64,000 nt of DNA from Bordetella pertussis 18323 (GTDB lineage Bacteria > Pseudomonadota > Gammaproteobacteria > Burkholderiales > Burkholderiaceae_B), in assembly GCF_000306945.1 (NCBI RefSeq), contig NC_018518.1:1426001-1490000 (forward strand), in the 5' to 3' direction. The notes under the pieces were generated by a model that did not search any database, was not told the origin of the DNA, and worked only from the letters and a program-made list of their open reading frames with translations. The position numbers and the translations under genes are program-made. Numbering within the stretch: the stretch's first letter is position 1; every line of letters starts with the position of its first letter. Below are positions 35,356-48,101 of the stretch, one piece after another.

Positions 35356-36306
35356 CTAGTTGTGAACTGTCAATAGGTTGTATTCGTCCAGGTTGAGTCT
35401 GGAGATGGGTACAGCGCGCCCGATGCCTTGGTGGGGTCGATGCCAGTTGTAGTGGTGTAGCCAGGATTTCATGGCATCGGCTCGGTGTTGGGAGTTCTGG
35501 TAGGTGTGAGCGTAAGCCCACTCACGCAAGGCCGACTGGATGAAGCGTTCGGCCTTGCCATTGGTCTGTGGGCGGTAAGGTCGGGTAAAGCGGTGCTTGA
35601 TGCCCAGCTCATGGCACAGCGCGGCGAAGGCGCGGCTGCGAAAGGCCGAGCCATTGTCGGTGAGCAAGCGCTGGATGGTCACGCCCAGGCGCTGGTAGTA
35701 GGCCACTGCGTCCTTGAGGAACTGGACGGCGCTGGGGAAGCGCTCGTCGGGGTGGATGTCGGTGAAGGCCACGCGGGCGTGGTCATCGATGGCCACGAAG
35801 ACGAAGTCCCAGCCGGCCCCCTCAACGGTATCGCGTCGGTTGCCCGTGACCCGGTGGCCAGGGCGCTGGATACGTCCCAGCTTCTTGATGTCGATGTGCA
35901 GCAGATCGCCGGGGGCCTGATGCTCGTAGCGCACCACCGGCTCGGCCGGCTCCAGGTCGGCCAGGTGCGACAGACCGGCGCGGGCCAGGACGCGGCTGAC
36001 GGTGCTGGCTGACACGCCCAGCGCCTGGGCGATGCGCGCTTGGGTCAGCCGCTTGCGGCGCAGCTCCACGATAGCCAGCGCCTTGGCCGGCGCAATCGCT
36101 CGGGGCGAGACCGTCGGGCGCGAGGACGCATCGGCCAAGCCCGCCTGGCCCTGAGCCAGGAAGCGGCCCAGCCATTTGCGCACAGTCGGCGCGGTGACCC
36201 CATAGGCGCGGGCCGCTTCAGGCACACAAACTTGATGGGCGATCAATTGCTGGACCATTTCGAGTCGACGTAGGAAGGTCAATCGGGCATGCTTATGGGT
36301 GTTCAT
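35356..36306 (-). CDS. IS481 transposase, copy 2
   Basis: An intact 316-residue transposase with Pro at residue 28, ending VHN because the flanking base of this target differs. The TAG stop at 35356-35358 again lies outside the element, in the CTAG flank. It is read toward flagellin, whose ATG is 43 bp beyond this stop codon. Confidence 0.96.
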   Translation of the reverse strand: MNTHKHARLTFLRRLEMVQQLIAHQVCVPEAARAYGVTAPTVRKWLGRFLAQGQAGLADASSRPTVSPRAIAPAKALAIVELRRKRLTQARIAQALGVSASTVSRVLARAGLSHLADLEPAEPVVRYEHQAPGDLLHIDIKKLGRIQRPGHRVTGNRRDTVEGAGWDFVFVAIDDHARVAFTDIHPDERFPSAVQFLKDAVAYYQRLGVTIQRLLTDNGSAFRSRAFAALCHELGIKHRFTRPYRPQTNGKAERFIQSALREWAYAHTYQNSQHRADAMKSWLHHYNWHRPHQGIGRAVPISRLNLDEYNLLTVHN

Positions 36307-36403
36307 CCGGCCGGGCTCCTTGAGTGAACTGGGGGGGTGGCGATTTCCAGTTTCTCAAATCCGGTTCGGATGAACCATGCATACAACCTATTGAATCTTC
36401 ACA
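35361..36403 (-). mobile_element. IS481: IS481, copy 2
   Basis: Full length at 1043 bp, with both terminal repeats. The flanks differ: GCTAGT at 35355-35360 against GCTAGC at 36404-36409. Either one base of the duplication has mutated or the element is a recombinant whose two sides come from different insertions. Left is the flagellin 5' region; right is the exact stop codon of rsmE. Confidence 0.96.
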
Positions 36404-36404
36404 G

Positions 36405-37145
36405 CTAGCCGTTCCAGCCCCTGATGGCGCTGACCGCGGCGATTAGGGCGATGCCCGCAGTTTCGGTGCGCAGCACCCGGGGGCCGAAGCGCACCGCCTG
36501 CACGCCGGCCGCGCGCGCCTGCTCCAGCTCCTCATCCGACCAGCCGCCTTCCGGTCCCACCAGCAGGCAGATGTCGTCGTGCGCGGCGTGCCGCGCCAGC
36601 GCGCCGGCCAGATCGAGCTCGGCCTCGGGGTGGCACAGCAGGCGCAGCGCCGCGCCGGGCGCCTGTGCCAGCCAGGCCGCCAGGGCCTGCGGCGCGTCCA
36701 CGGCCATCAGGCGGTTGCGGCCGCATTGTTCGGCGGCCGCCTGGGCGATCCGCTGCCAGTGCGCCAGGCGCTTTTCGGCGCGCGCCCCGTTCAACTGGAG
36801 CACGCTGCGCTGCGCCGCGATGGGGCTGACCCGCCAGGCGCCCAGTTCGACCGCCTTCTCGACCACCCAATCCATCTTGTCGCCGGCCGGCAGGCCCTGG
36901 ACCAGCGTGATGCGGCCCGGCAATTCGGCTTCGCGCGGCACATGCGCGCCCAGTTGCGCCCAGGCCGCCTTGCCCTCGATTTCCAGCGTGGCGGGATATT
37001 CGCCGCCGGCGCCGTCGAACAGCACCAGCGCCGCGCCGGCGCGCAGCCGCAGCACGCGCACCGCGTGATGGGCGAGCGCTTCGGGCAGCGCCACGCACTC
37101 GCCGGGCGCCAGGCGGGCGTCGCAGTAGAAACGGGGCAGGGACAT
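36405..37145 (-). CDS. rsmE: 16S rRNA m3U1498 methyltransferase RsmE
   Basis: A 246-residue SPOUT-fold methyltransferase. The N-terminal PUA-like domain starts [34 protein letters not shown]. The knotted SAM-binding domain carries the family motifs [17 protein letters not shown] and [15 protein letters not shown] [19 protein letters not shown] near the end. The TAG stop at 36405-36407 coincides with the CTAG in which IS481 copy 2 is inserted, so the coding sequence is complete. The gene is divergent from tktA. A terminator, if present before insertion, has been displaced. Confidence 0.93.
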   Translation of the reverse strand: MSLPRFYCDARLAPGECVALPEALAHHAVRVLRLRAGAALVLFDGAGGEYPATLEIEGKAAWAQLGAHVPREAELPGRITLVQGLPAGDKMDWVVEKAVELGAWRVSPIAAQRSVLQLNGARAEKRLAHWQRIAQAAAEQCGRNRLMAVDAPQALAAWLAQAPGAALRLLCHPEAELDLAGALARHAAHDDICLLVGPEGGWSDEELEQARAAGVQAVRFGPRVLRTETAGIALIAAVSAIRGWNG

Positions 37146-37339
37146 GGCAGGTTCGCGTACGGCTGGGACAAGGCCGTAAGCCTATCATTTCGGCGCTTGG
37201 GCGCCGCGATCCGGGCGGGCCGGCCGCCGCGGCGCGCACTATCGGGGACGGATATTCTCCCGGTGCTAAAATCTGGAGCTTTTCAATCCTTACACCTGAC
37301 GTCGGATTGACCGGCCGCCAGGGTCACAGAGCCTCCCGA

Positions 37340-40404
<3,065 letters not shown>

Positions 40405-40427
40405 GCCGCACGGCCTGAACAGGGCGC

Positions 40428-40476
40428 AAGGGCCAGGTTGGTTTTCCCGTCACGGGGAAACGGATCTGGCCCTTTT
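40428..40476 (+). terminator. Hairpin terminator or attenuator between gapA and pgk
   Basis: AAGGGCCAG ... CTGGCCCTTTT outer stem, with an inner GTTTTCCCGT/ACGGGGAAA stem. It begins 24 bp after the gapA stop. pgk follows 45 bp later behind its own CAGGAA, so pgk may have a separate promoter or receive partial readthrough. Confidence 0.65.
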
Positions 40477-40521
40477 CGCAGGCAGGCCCCGGACGCTATC
40501 CACACAGGAACCGAATACAGT

Positions 40522-41715
<1,194 letters not shown>

Positions 41716-41744
41716 GGCGCGCCGGGCCCGGCCACGGCCGGGCC

Positions 41745-42518
41745 TCAATCGATGATGTGGTAGCCGCCGTCGATGTAGAGGGTCTGGCCGGTGATGCGGC
41801 GCGCCGCGTCGGTGGCCAGCCAGGCGGTGGCCTCGCCCACGTCGTCGATGCCGACCAGGCTGCGCGCCGGCGCCTTGGCCTGGGCGCGGTCCAGCAAGGC
41901 GTCGAAGCCGGTGATGCCCGAGGCGGCGCGGGTCTTGAGCGGCCCGGGCGAGATGGCGTGCACGCGTATGCCCTGCGGACCCAGTTCGGCCGCCAGGTAG
42001 CGGGTGGCCGATTCCAGCGCCGCCTTCACCGGCCCCATCATGTTGTAGTGCTCCACCACCATCTGCGAGCCGTAGTAGGTCATGCAGAACAGGGTGCCGC
42101 CCTTGGGCATCAGGGGCTCGGCCAGGTGCGCCATGCGGATGAACGACCAGCACGAGATGTCCATGGCCTGCAGGAAGCCTGCGCGCGAGCAGTCGACCAC
42201 GCGTCCCCGCAGATCGTCGCGCGGCGCGTAGGCGATCGAATGCATGACGAAATCCAGGCTGCCCCAGCGCGCGCCGATTTGCTCGAACACGGATTCGAGC
42301 TGGCCGTCGACGCGCAGGTCCAGCGGCAGCAGCAGGGCGGCGTCGATGCTGCGCGCCAGCGGCTCGACGTGGACGCGCGCCTTGTCGTTCAGGTAGGTCA
42401 CGGCCAGTTCGGCGCCCAGCGCGCGGAAGGCGCGCGCGCAACCCCAGGCTATCGAGTCCTGGTTGGCGATGCCGGTGACGAGCCCGCGCCGGCCCTGCAG
42501 GGGGGCGGCGGCGTTCAT
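41745..42518 (-). CDS. fabI: Enoyl-ACP reductase, FabI type
   Basis: A 257-residue short-chain dehydrogenase of the FabI class, which reduces enoyl-ACP with NAD(P)H in fatty acid synthesis. It has the cofactor loop GLVTGIANQDSIAWGCARAF, the catalytic Tyr-x6-Lys (YNMMGPVK) and GIRVHAISPGPLKTRAASGI. The ATG at 42516-42518 overlaps the ackA stop. It is the last gene of the DUF3141-phosphotransacetylase-ackA-fabI operon. This position suggests a paralogue tied to acyl-phosphate or polyhydroxyalkanoate metabolism rather than the housekeeping FabI; that is inference from context. Confidence 0.88.
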   Translation of the reverse strand: MNAAAPLQGRRGLVTGIANQDSIAWGCARAFRALGAELAVTYLNDKARVHVEPLARSIDAALLLPLDLRVDGQLESVFEQIGARWGSLDFVMHSIAYAPRDDLRGRVVDCSRAGFLQAMDISCWSFIRMAHLAEPLMPKGGTLFCMTYYGSQMVVEHYNMMGPVKAALESATRYLAAELGPQGIRVHAISPGPLKTRAASGITGFDALLDRAQAKAPARSLVGIDDVGEATAWLATDAARRITGQTLYIDGGYHIID

Positions 42519-43705
42519 GCCTGCCTCTGCCGCACCAGCGCCAGCGTGTGCTGGGCGATGATCAGTTCTTCGTTGGTGCGCACCACGTAGACGCCGATGG
42601 CGCTGTCGTCGCTGGAAATGCGCGGGCCGTGGCGGGCATTGCGCGCCTCGTCCAGCCGCACGCCCAGCCATTCCCAGTGGCGGGCGATCGCCGCGCGCAC
42701 CGGCGCGGCGTTTTCGCCGATGCCGGCGGTGAACACGATGGCGTCGATGCCGTTCATGGCGCAGCCCAGGCCGGCGATGCCCTCGGCCACGCGCCAGGCG
42801 AAGTAGTCCAGCGCCAGCCGGGCCGCCGGCGCGTCGCTGGTCAGCAGCTCGCGCACGTCGTTGCCGATGCCCGACAGCCCCTTCAGCCCGCAGTCGTGAT
42901 AGAGCAGATGCTCGATGTCGTCGTGGCTCATGCCGCGCTCCATCATCCACAGCACCACGCCCGGGTCGAGGCGGCCGGGCCGGGTGCCCATCGGCAGGCC
43001 CTCGAGCGCGGTAAAGCCCATGGTGCTGTCGACGCTGCGGCCATCGACCATGGTGCAGGCCGAAACGCCGTTGCCCAGGTGGGCGGCCACGATCTTGCCG
43101 CCGGCGATCTCGGGCAGCGCGCGCCGCAGGCGCTGCGCGATGTACTCGTACGACAGGCCGTGGAAACCGTAGCGCCGCACGCCCTCCTGGTACAGGTGCT
43201 CGGGCAGCGCGTAGCGGTCGGCCAGCGGCGAGTGGGTGCGGTGGAAGGCCGTGTCGAAGCAGGCCACTTGCGGGATGTTCGGCCGGCGCTCGCGGATCAC
43301 GCGGATGGGCGCAAGGTTGTTGGGCTGGTGCAGCGGCGCCAGCGGGGTGAGATCGTCCAGCTGCGCCAGCACGTCGTCGTCGACCAGCACCGGCGCATCG
43401 TACTGGGTGCCGCCATGCACCACGCGGTGACCGATGGCGCAGGGCGCGCCGCCCAGGTGGCCGCTGAGCCAGGTGCCCAGCACTTCCTGGGCGCCCGGCA
43501 CGTCGGCCGCGTGCGTGGGCGCCACGTCGCGCTCGAGCAGGGTGTGGCCGTCCTGGGCGCGGATGCGCAGGTGCGGGCGCGACCCGCCGATGCCGTCGAG
43601 CTGGCCGCCCAGGGTGGGCCGCAGCTCGTCGCCCTCGGCGATCTCGTACAGGTAGAACTTGAGGCTGGAGCTGCCGGCGTTGATGACGAGAAGATTGTCG
43701 CTCAT
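42515..43705 (-). CDS. ackA: Acetate kinase
   Basis: A 396-residue kinase interconverting acetate plus ATP with acetyl phosphate. Family signatures are NLLVINAGSSSLKFYLYE at the N-terminus, CFDTAFHRTHSPLADRYALP, GYHGLSYEY-like RYGFHGLSYEYI, AHLGNGVSACTMVDGRSVDSTMGFTALEGLPMGTRPG and the C-terminal FTAGIGENAAPVRA. The start is ATG 43703-43705. The stop overlaps fabI, and the gene lies 25 bp downstream of the phosphotransacetylase. The active-site residues visible are complete. Confidence 0.95.
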   Translation of the reverse strand: MSDNLLVINAGSSSLKFYLYEIAEGDELRPTLGGQLDGIGGSRPHLRIRAQDGHTLLERDVAPTHAADVPGAQEVLGTWLSGHLGGAPCAIGHRVVHGGTQYDAPVLVDDDVLAQLDDLTPLAPLHQPNNLAPIRVIRERRPNIPQVACFDTAFHRTHSPLADRYALPEHLYQEGVRRYGFHGLSYEYIAQRLRRALPEIAGGKIVAAHLGNGVSACTMVDGRSVDSTMGFTALEGLPMGTRPGRLDPGVVLWMMERGMSHDDIEHLLYHDCGLKGLSGIGNDVRELLTSDAPAARLALDYFAWRVAEGIAGLGCAMNGIDAIVFTAGIGENAAPVRAAIARHWEWLGVRLDEARNARHGPRISSDDSAIGVYVVRTNEELIIAQHTLALVRQRQA

Positions 43706-43730
43706 GGTCGCGTACTCCGTCGGCGTCGCG

Positions 43731-44669
43731 TCAGGCCAGGGGGGTGGCGCGCGCCAGGTGGTGGGCGTAGAGGGTGGCCACCGCGCACGAGGCCAGGCGG
43801 GTCTGGGCGCTGTCGGCGCGGCTGGTCAGGACGATGGGCACGCGCGCGCCGAGCACGATGCCGGCGGCCTGGGCGTTGGCCAGGAAGCTGAGGTTCTTGG
43901 CCAGCATGTTGCCGGCTTCCAGGTCCGGCACCACCAGGACCTGCGCGCGGCCGGCCACCGGCGAGACGATGCCCTTGACCTGCGCGGCCTCGGGGCTGAT
44001 GGCGTTGTCCAGCGCCAGCGGGCCGTCCAGTATGCCGCCCTGGATCTGGCCGCGGTCGGCCATCTTGCACAGCGCGGCCGCCTCCAGCGTGCTGGGAATG
44101 CTGGGCATGACCTGTTCGACCGCCGACAGGATGGCCACGCGCGGCTCGCCCAGCCCCAGGCCGAGATGCAGCGCGATCGCGTTGCGCACGATGTCGGCCT
44201 TGGTTTCCAGGTCGGGGAAGATGTTGATGGCCGCATCGGTGATGAACAGCGGCTCGGGATAGGTGGGCACGTCCATGATGAACACATGGCTGATGCGGCG
44301 CTCGGTGCGCAGCCCGGTGTCGCGCGCCACGACCTCGTGCATCAGTTCGTCGGTATGCAGGCTGCCCTTCATCAGCAGGCTGGCCTGCCCGCCGCGCACC
44401 AGCTGGACCGCGGCGGCGGCCGCGGCGTGGCTGTGCGGCGCATCGACGATGGCCGCCCCGCCCAGGTCCAGGCCGCAGCGCTCGGCCACGTCGCGGATCT
44501 TCTGCTGCGGACCCACCAGGATGGGCGTGAGCAGGCCCAGTTGCATGGCCTGCAGCGCGGCGCCCAGCGAGGTTTCGTCGCAGGGGTGGGCCACCGCGCA
44601 AGGCAGCGCGGGCAGGGTGCGCGCGTGCGCGATCAGGCGTTCGTAGTGGTTGTGGCGCGTCGCGCTCAT
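43731..44669 (-). CDS. Phosphate acetyl/butyryltransferase family enzyme
   Basis: A 312-residue single-domain phosphotransacylase exchanging acyl-CoA and acyl-phosphate. It has the family motifs ALQAMQLGLLTPILVGPQQKI, SLLMKGSLHTDELMHEV, ISHVFIMDVPTYPEPLFITDAAINIFPD and GGILDGPLALDNAISPEAAQVKGI. It lacks the CBS/DRTGG N-terminus of long Pta proteins, so it is closer to Ptb-type and short Pta enzymes. Paired with ackA it would complete acetyl-CoA to acetate conversion. ATG 44667-44669 overlaps the DUF3141 stop. Butyryl versus acetyl preference cannot be told. Confidence 0.88.
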   Translation of the reverse strand: MSATRHNHYERLIAHARTLPALPCAVAHPCDETSLGAALQAMQLGLLTPILVGPQQKIRDVAERCGLDLGGAAIVDAPHSHAAAAAAVQLVRGGQASLLMKGSLHTDELMHEVVARDTGLRTERRISHVFIMDVPTYPEPLFITDAAINIFPDLETKADIVRNAIALHLGLGLGEPRVAILSAVEQVMPSIPSTLEAAALCKMADRGQIQGGILDGPLALDNAISPEAAQVKGIVSPVAGRAQVLVVPDLEAGNMLAKNLSFLANAQAAGIVLGARVPIVLTSRADSAQTRLASCAVATLYAHHLARATPLA

Positions 44670-47026
44670 GCCGTGCGCCCCTTGCGCGGGGTGGCGGCGG
44701 CCTTGCGGCCGGCCGGCCTGGCGGCCGTCTTGCCCGTCGCCGCCTTGCCTGTCGCCGTCTTGCGCGCGGCGGCCTTGCGCGCGGGCGCGGGCGCGTCGGC
44801 GCGCTTGACGGCGCGCCGCTCGGCGCCCTGGAACAGGCGCTTCATTTCGTCCAGGCTCGCGCGCGCGCGGTCGCTCAGCGGGCCGGCGGCCTCCAGCACG
44901 TGGGTGATCCCGTGCAGGGTGGCGCGGATGTCGGCGGCGCTGGCGTTCTCCAGCAGCTTGGGGATGGCGCGGATGGCCGCCGGCCGGTCCAGCTGCATCA
45001 TCAGCGCCTGGTCGCGCGTGGCGTCCTTGAAGGCCTGCAGCGACAGCTTGGCGTCGGTGTCGGCGCGCATCTTGCGGATCATGGCGAAGCTGCGCTCGTC
45101 GACGCCGCCCTCGGCGCCGCTGACATACAGCAGCATGCGCAGGCCGGCTTCGCGCAGTCCGCCCTGGTCGATCTGCGCGCGCAGCTCGGCCGCGCGCGCG
45201 GCCATGAAGTCGCGGTGCTCGGGCGAAACGCCCGGATGCCTGCGCGGCGGCCCGTCCTTGGCGCCCAGGCCGGCCCAGTCCTGCACCAGCGGCGAGCCAT
45301 AGGTGGCCATGAAGATCCGCTCGCAGGCCGAGTCGCGCAGGTCGCGCCAGATGTCCAGGCCCGCCACGATGGCGTCGGACGCCATCTTCTGCAGCGCCCA
45401 GAACGGGTTGTCCGGCGCGGCCGGCTGGCGCTGTTCGCGGACCTGCTCGGCCAGCTGCGCGACGGGCGCCACCCAGGGGTTGCGGTCGGAAATCAGCTCG
45501 TAGGGCAGGCGCAGCGGGTGCATGCGCTGCATCCACTCGGCCGATTGCGGCGTGACGGCGGCCCGCACCCACGGTTGCACGAAGCTGCGGTACAGGCCCA
45601 GATTGATGTCGGAAATGCGGGCCACCGCCGCGAAGCGCTGGTCGTCCTCCTCGTTGCGCTCGACGATCTCGCGCACGTCGTCCAGGCGGCGGCGCTCGAA
45701 CGACAGCACGTAGTCGCCGTAGGCCAGGTCGGCATTGGGCGTGTCGGGCGTCTTGTCGGCGATCTCGGCCTGGTAAATGCCGGGCGGCAGCACGTCGATG
45801 ACGTCGATGTTGGCGGTGAACTCCTGGTGCTCCTTGCGCGCCACCGCGCCGGAGACGAAGATGCCCAGGTGGCCGATGCTCTCATGCACCGCGTAGACGA
45901 TGGTCTGGTTGTGCGCCACCACTTCGCGGTCGTCCTGGTACAGGTCGGTGATCCAGCCCAGCGCCTGCGGCGGCGGCGTGATGTTGTCGCCCTTGGAGCA
46001 GAACACGATGATGGGCGAGCGGATGTTGCGCAGGTCGATGCGGATGCCGTCGGAGGTGACCAGCCCGGCGGTGGCCAGGCGGTTGCCGACGAACAGGTTG
46101 TCGACGATGTACTGGATCTCGGGGCCGTTGAGGAACACGTGCCCGCCCCACCATTTCTCGAACTCCAGGTAGCGCGGCGCTTCGGTATCGACCTTGGCGT
46201 AGAGGTTGTACTGCTTGCTCCACAGCGTATTGGCGGGGTTGAGGTTCTCGAAATTCTGCACCAGCCAGGCGCCGTCGAACTTGCCGTTGCCCAGGTCGCT
46301 GGTCATCTGGGTCAGCCAGCTGCCGCCCAGCAGCCCGCCCGAGTAGCGCATGGGGTTCATGTCGCGCCAGCCGGCCCAGTACGACAGCGGCGCGCCGGCC
46401 ACGATGATGGGGCCGAACAGCTCGGGCCGCATCGCGGCCGTCATCATGATCTGCCAGCCGGCCTGGCAGTTGCCGACCACCACCGGGCGGCCTTCGGCCT
46501 GCGGATGCAGGGCGATGATTTCTTCCAGGAAGCGCGCCTCGGCGCGCATCACGTCCTCGACCGTCTGGGTGTCGGTCGGGTGCGGCAGGAAGGTGGCGAA
46601 GTAGCAGGGATGGCCGGCGCGCACCGCCACGCCGATTTCGCTTTCGGGCTTGAAGCCGCCGATGCCGGGGCCGTGCCCGGCGCGCGGGTCGACCACCAGG
46701 AAGGGGTGCTTCTGCGGGTCGACCGGCGCGTCCGCGGGCGGGACGATGCGCAGCAGCGCGTAGTTGACGGGGCGTTCGAACTTGCGCCCGTCGAGCACCA
46801 GCTCGGACTTCATGCTCAGCACATTGGGGGCGCGCTTGGCCATGTGCGTCAGGTACTGGTTGCCGCGCTGGCGCATCACGTCGGTGTACAGGATGCCGCG
46901 CTGCCAGGCGTCGAGCGTGTATTGGTACGCGCTGGTCCAGAGATTGGCGGCGGGATGCGCGGCCGGGGCGGGGGAGCGGTCGGGGGCGGTGCGATCGGCG
47001 GCGGATGCGGCCATGGCGATCTCCAT
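44666..47026 (-). CDS. DUF3141 protein, PHA synthase-like alpha/beta hydrolase
   Basis: A 786-residue protein. The central part looks like a poly(3-hydroxyalkanoate) synthase/alpha-beta hydrolase: HPFLVVDPRAGHGPGIGG, the nucleophile elbow VVVGNCQAGWQ with Cys (PhaC-like lipase box), and later SPIIVFCSKGDNITPPPQALGWITDLY plus HESIGHLGIFVSG with a candidate catalytic His. A long C-terminal region (500-740) of unknown role ends in an Ala/Lys tail (AARKTATGKAATGKTAARPAGRKAAA) like histone H1 or PHA-granule phasins. It starts the operon with phosphotransacetylase, ackA and fabI. The start is ATG 47026, or ATG 47014 four codons downstream. Biochemical function is not established for the family. Confidence 0.8.
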   Translation of the reverse strand: MEIAMAASAADRTAPDRSPAPAAHPAANLWTSAYQYTLDAWQRGILYTDVMRQRGNQYLTHMAKRAPNVLSMKSELVLDGRKFERPVNYALLRIVPPADAPVDPQKHPFLVVDPRAGHGPGIGGFKPESEIGVAVRAGHPCYFATFLPHPTDTQTVEDVMRAEARFLEEIIALHPQAEGRPVVVGNCQAGWQIMMTAAMRPELFGPIIVAGAPLSYWAGWRDMNPMRYSGGLLGGSWLTQMTSDLGNGKFDGAWLVQNFENLNPANTLWSKQYNLYAKVDTEAPRYLEFEKWWGGHVFLNGPEIQYIVDNLFVGNRLATAGLVTSDGIRIDLRNIRSPIIVFCSKGDNITPPPQALGWITDLYQDDREVVAHNQTIVYAVHESIGHLGIFVSGAVARKEHQEFTANIDVIDVLPPGIYQAEIADKTPDTPNADLAYGDYVLSFERRRLDDVREIVERNEEDDQRFAAVARISDINLGLYRSFVQPWVRAAVTPQSAEWMQRMHPLRLPYELISDRNPWVAPVAQLAEQVREQRQPAAPDNPFWALQKMASDAIVAGLDIWRDLRDSACERIFMATYGSPLVQDWAGLGAKDGPPRRHPGVSPEHRDFMAARAAELRAQIDQGGLREAGLRMLLYVSGAEGGVDERSFAMIRKMRADTDAKLSLQAFKDATRDQALMMQLDRPAAIRAIPKLLENASAADIRATLHGITHVLEAAGPLSDRARASLDEMKRLFQGAERRAVKRADAPAPARKAAARKTATGKAATGKTAARPAGRKAAATPRKGRTA

Positions 47027-47168
47027 TGCGATGCGGCGGCCGGCCTGGTCGGGCCGTGGCGGCCGGCTCCCGTGTGGGGAGCGGATTCGGGGACCCTTGT
47101 GGGTTTACCCTATTACACCGCAAACGATGTTGCGGTGCAACATTCGTGTGACCGGGGCGCCGCCCCCT

Positions 47169-47810
47169 TCAGCCGCGCGCCGCTTCGTAATGGCGCAGCC
47201 ATGCCTGCACCGAGGCGCGTTGCCATTGGGCCGCCGCGTAGTCGCGCAGCGGCGCGGGCAGGTCGTCGCCGCTATGGGCCAGGCGGTTGAGCATCAGGGC
47301 CAGTTCGGTGTCGACGATGCTCCAGGCCCCGAACAGGTGCGCCTGGCCGGGCGGCAGCAGCGCCTCGGCCACGCGGATCAGCTTGGCGGCGTCGCAGTGC
47401 GCGGCGTCGTCCAGCGGCGTGGTGGCCGGGGCATCGAAGACGGAGTCGATCGGGCGCGCCCGCCGCAGCGCCGCCAGGTCGGTGCGCAGCCAGGCCTGCA
47501 CCTGGCGGGCGCGGGCGCGCGCCTGGGCGCCGGCCGGATACAGCGCGGGATGCGCCGGCGGCGCGAAGGCGTCTTCCAGGTATTCCTGGATGGCGCTGGA
47601 CTCGGTGAGATGGAAGCCGGCATGCGCCAGGGCCGGCACCCGGGCGGTCAGGGCGCGGCTCTGGTAGGGCTGCATGCGTTGCTCGCCGGCAGCCAGGTCC
47701 ACCAGGCGGACTTCGAACTCCAGCTGCTTTTCGGCCAGGGCGACATGGGCCGACATGGCGTAGGGGCTGCGAAAACGGGCGTCGACGTACAGGGTCAGGG
47801 GGGCGGGCAA
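47169..47810 (-). CDS. Glutathione S-transferase-like protein (YfcF type)
   Basis: A 213-residue GST. The thioredoxin-like N-terminal domain is LTLYVDARFRSPYAMSAHVALAEKQLEFEVRLVDLAAGEQ, the glutathione-site ESSAIQEYLED follows, and a helical C-terminal domain completes the fold. A TTG start at 47808-47810 was chosen because AGGAG lies 7 nt upstream and the protein then begins at the fold; the frame is open further upstream without a ribosome binding site. SPYAMSAH and the LTARVPAL cis-Pro loop match YfcF-type GSTs. It lies between the DUF3141 operon and the split cupin gene. Confidence 0.82.
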   Translation of the reverse strand: MPAPLTLYVDARFRSPYAMSAHVALAEKQLEFEVRLVDLAAGEQRMQPYQSRALTARVPALAHAGFHLTESSAIQEYLEDAFAPPAHPALYPAGAQARARARQVQAWLRTDLAALRRARPIDSVFDAPATTPLDDAAHCDAAKLIRVAEALLPPGQAHLFGAWSIVDTELALMLNRLAHSGDDLPAPLRDYAAAQWQRASVQAWLRHYEAARG

Positions 47811-47913
47811 CGGCGGGCTCCTGGGACGGCAGGCCCCGCGCGTGCCGCGGCGGCCGATCGCTACAGCGTAGCGCAAACCGGGCCGTCCTGCCCGCCGGCG
47901 TGGCGCGCGGGAG

Positions 47914-48101
47914 TCAGTCGACGATGAACAGCCGCGCGCCGCCGCGGGTCGAGGAGCGGTGCGCCTCGGCCTGGTCGGCGACCTGGTAGCTCATGCCCGG
48001 GGTCAGCACGAAGGTGCGGCCGTCTTCCAGTTCGGTGTGCAATTCGCCTTCCAGGCAGAACAGGATATGGCCCTTGCTGCACCAGTGGTCGGCCAGGTAG
48101 C
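47914..48101 (-). pseudogene. DHCW-motif cupin gene, 3' part (split by IS481 copy 3)
   Basis: The C-terminal 62 residues of a small cupin: LADHWCSKGHILFCLEGELHTELEDGRTFVLTPGMSYQVADQAEAHRSS..., with the metal-binding histidines and DHWC signature. The fragment has no start of its own. It is in frame with the end of the IS481 transposase, so a transposase-cupin chimera of 377 residues is encoded from 49047 to 47914. The 5' part is at 49145-49298. Joining the two across one GGTAGC copy restores a protein of about 112 residues. Confidence 0.88.

Noticed and set aside
8365..36403. A composite transposon bounded by IS481 copies 1 and 2
   Set aside because: Copy 1 has its own perfect target duplication and the interval carries housekeeping genes in normal-looking order.
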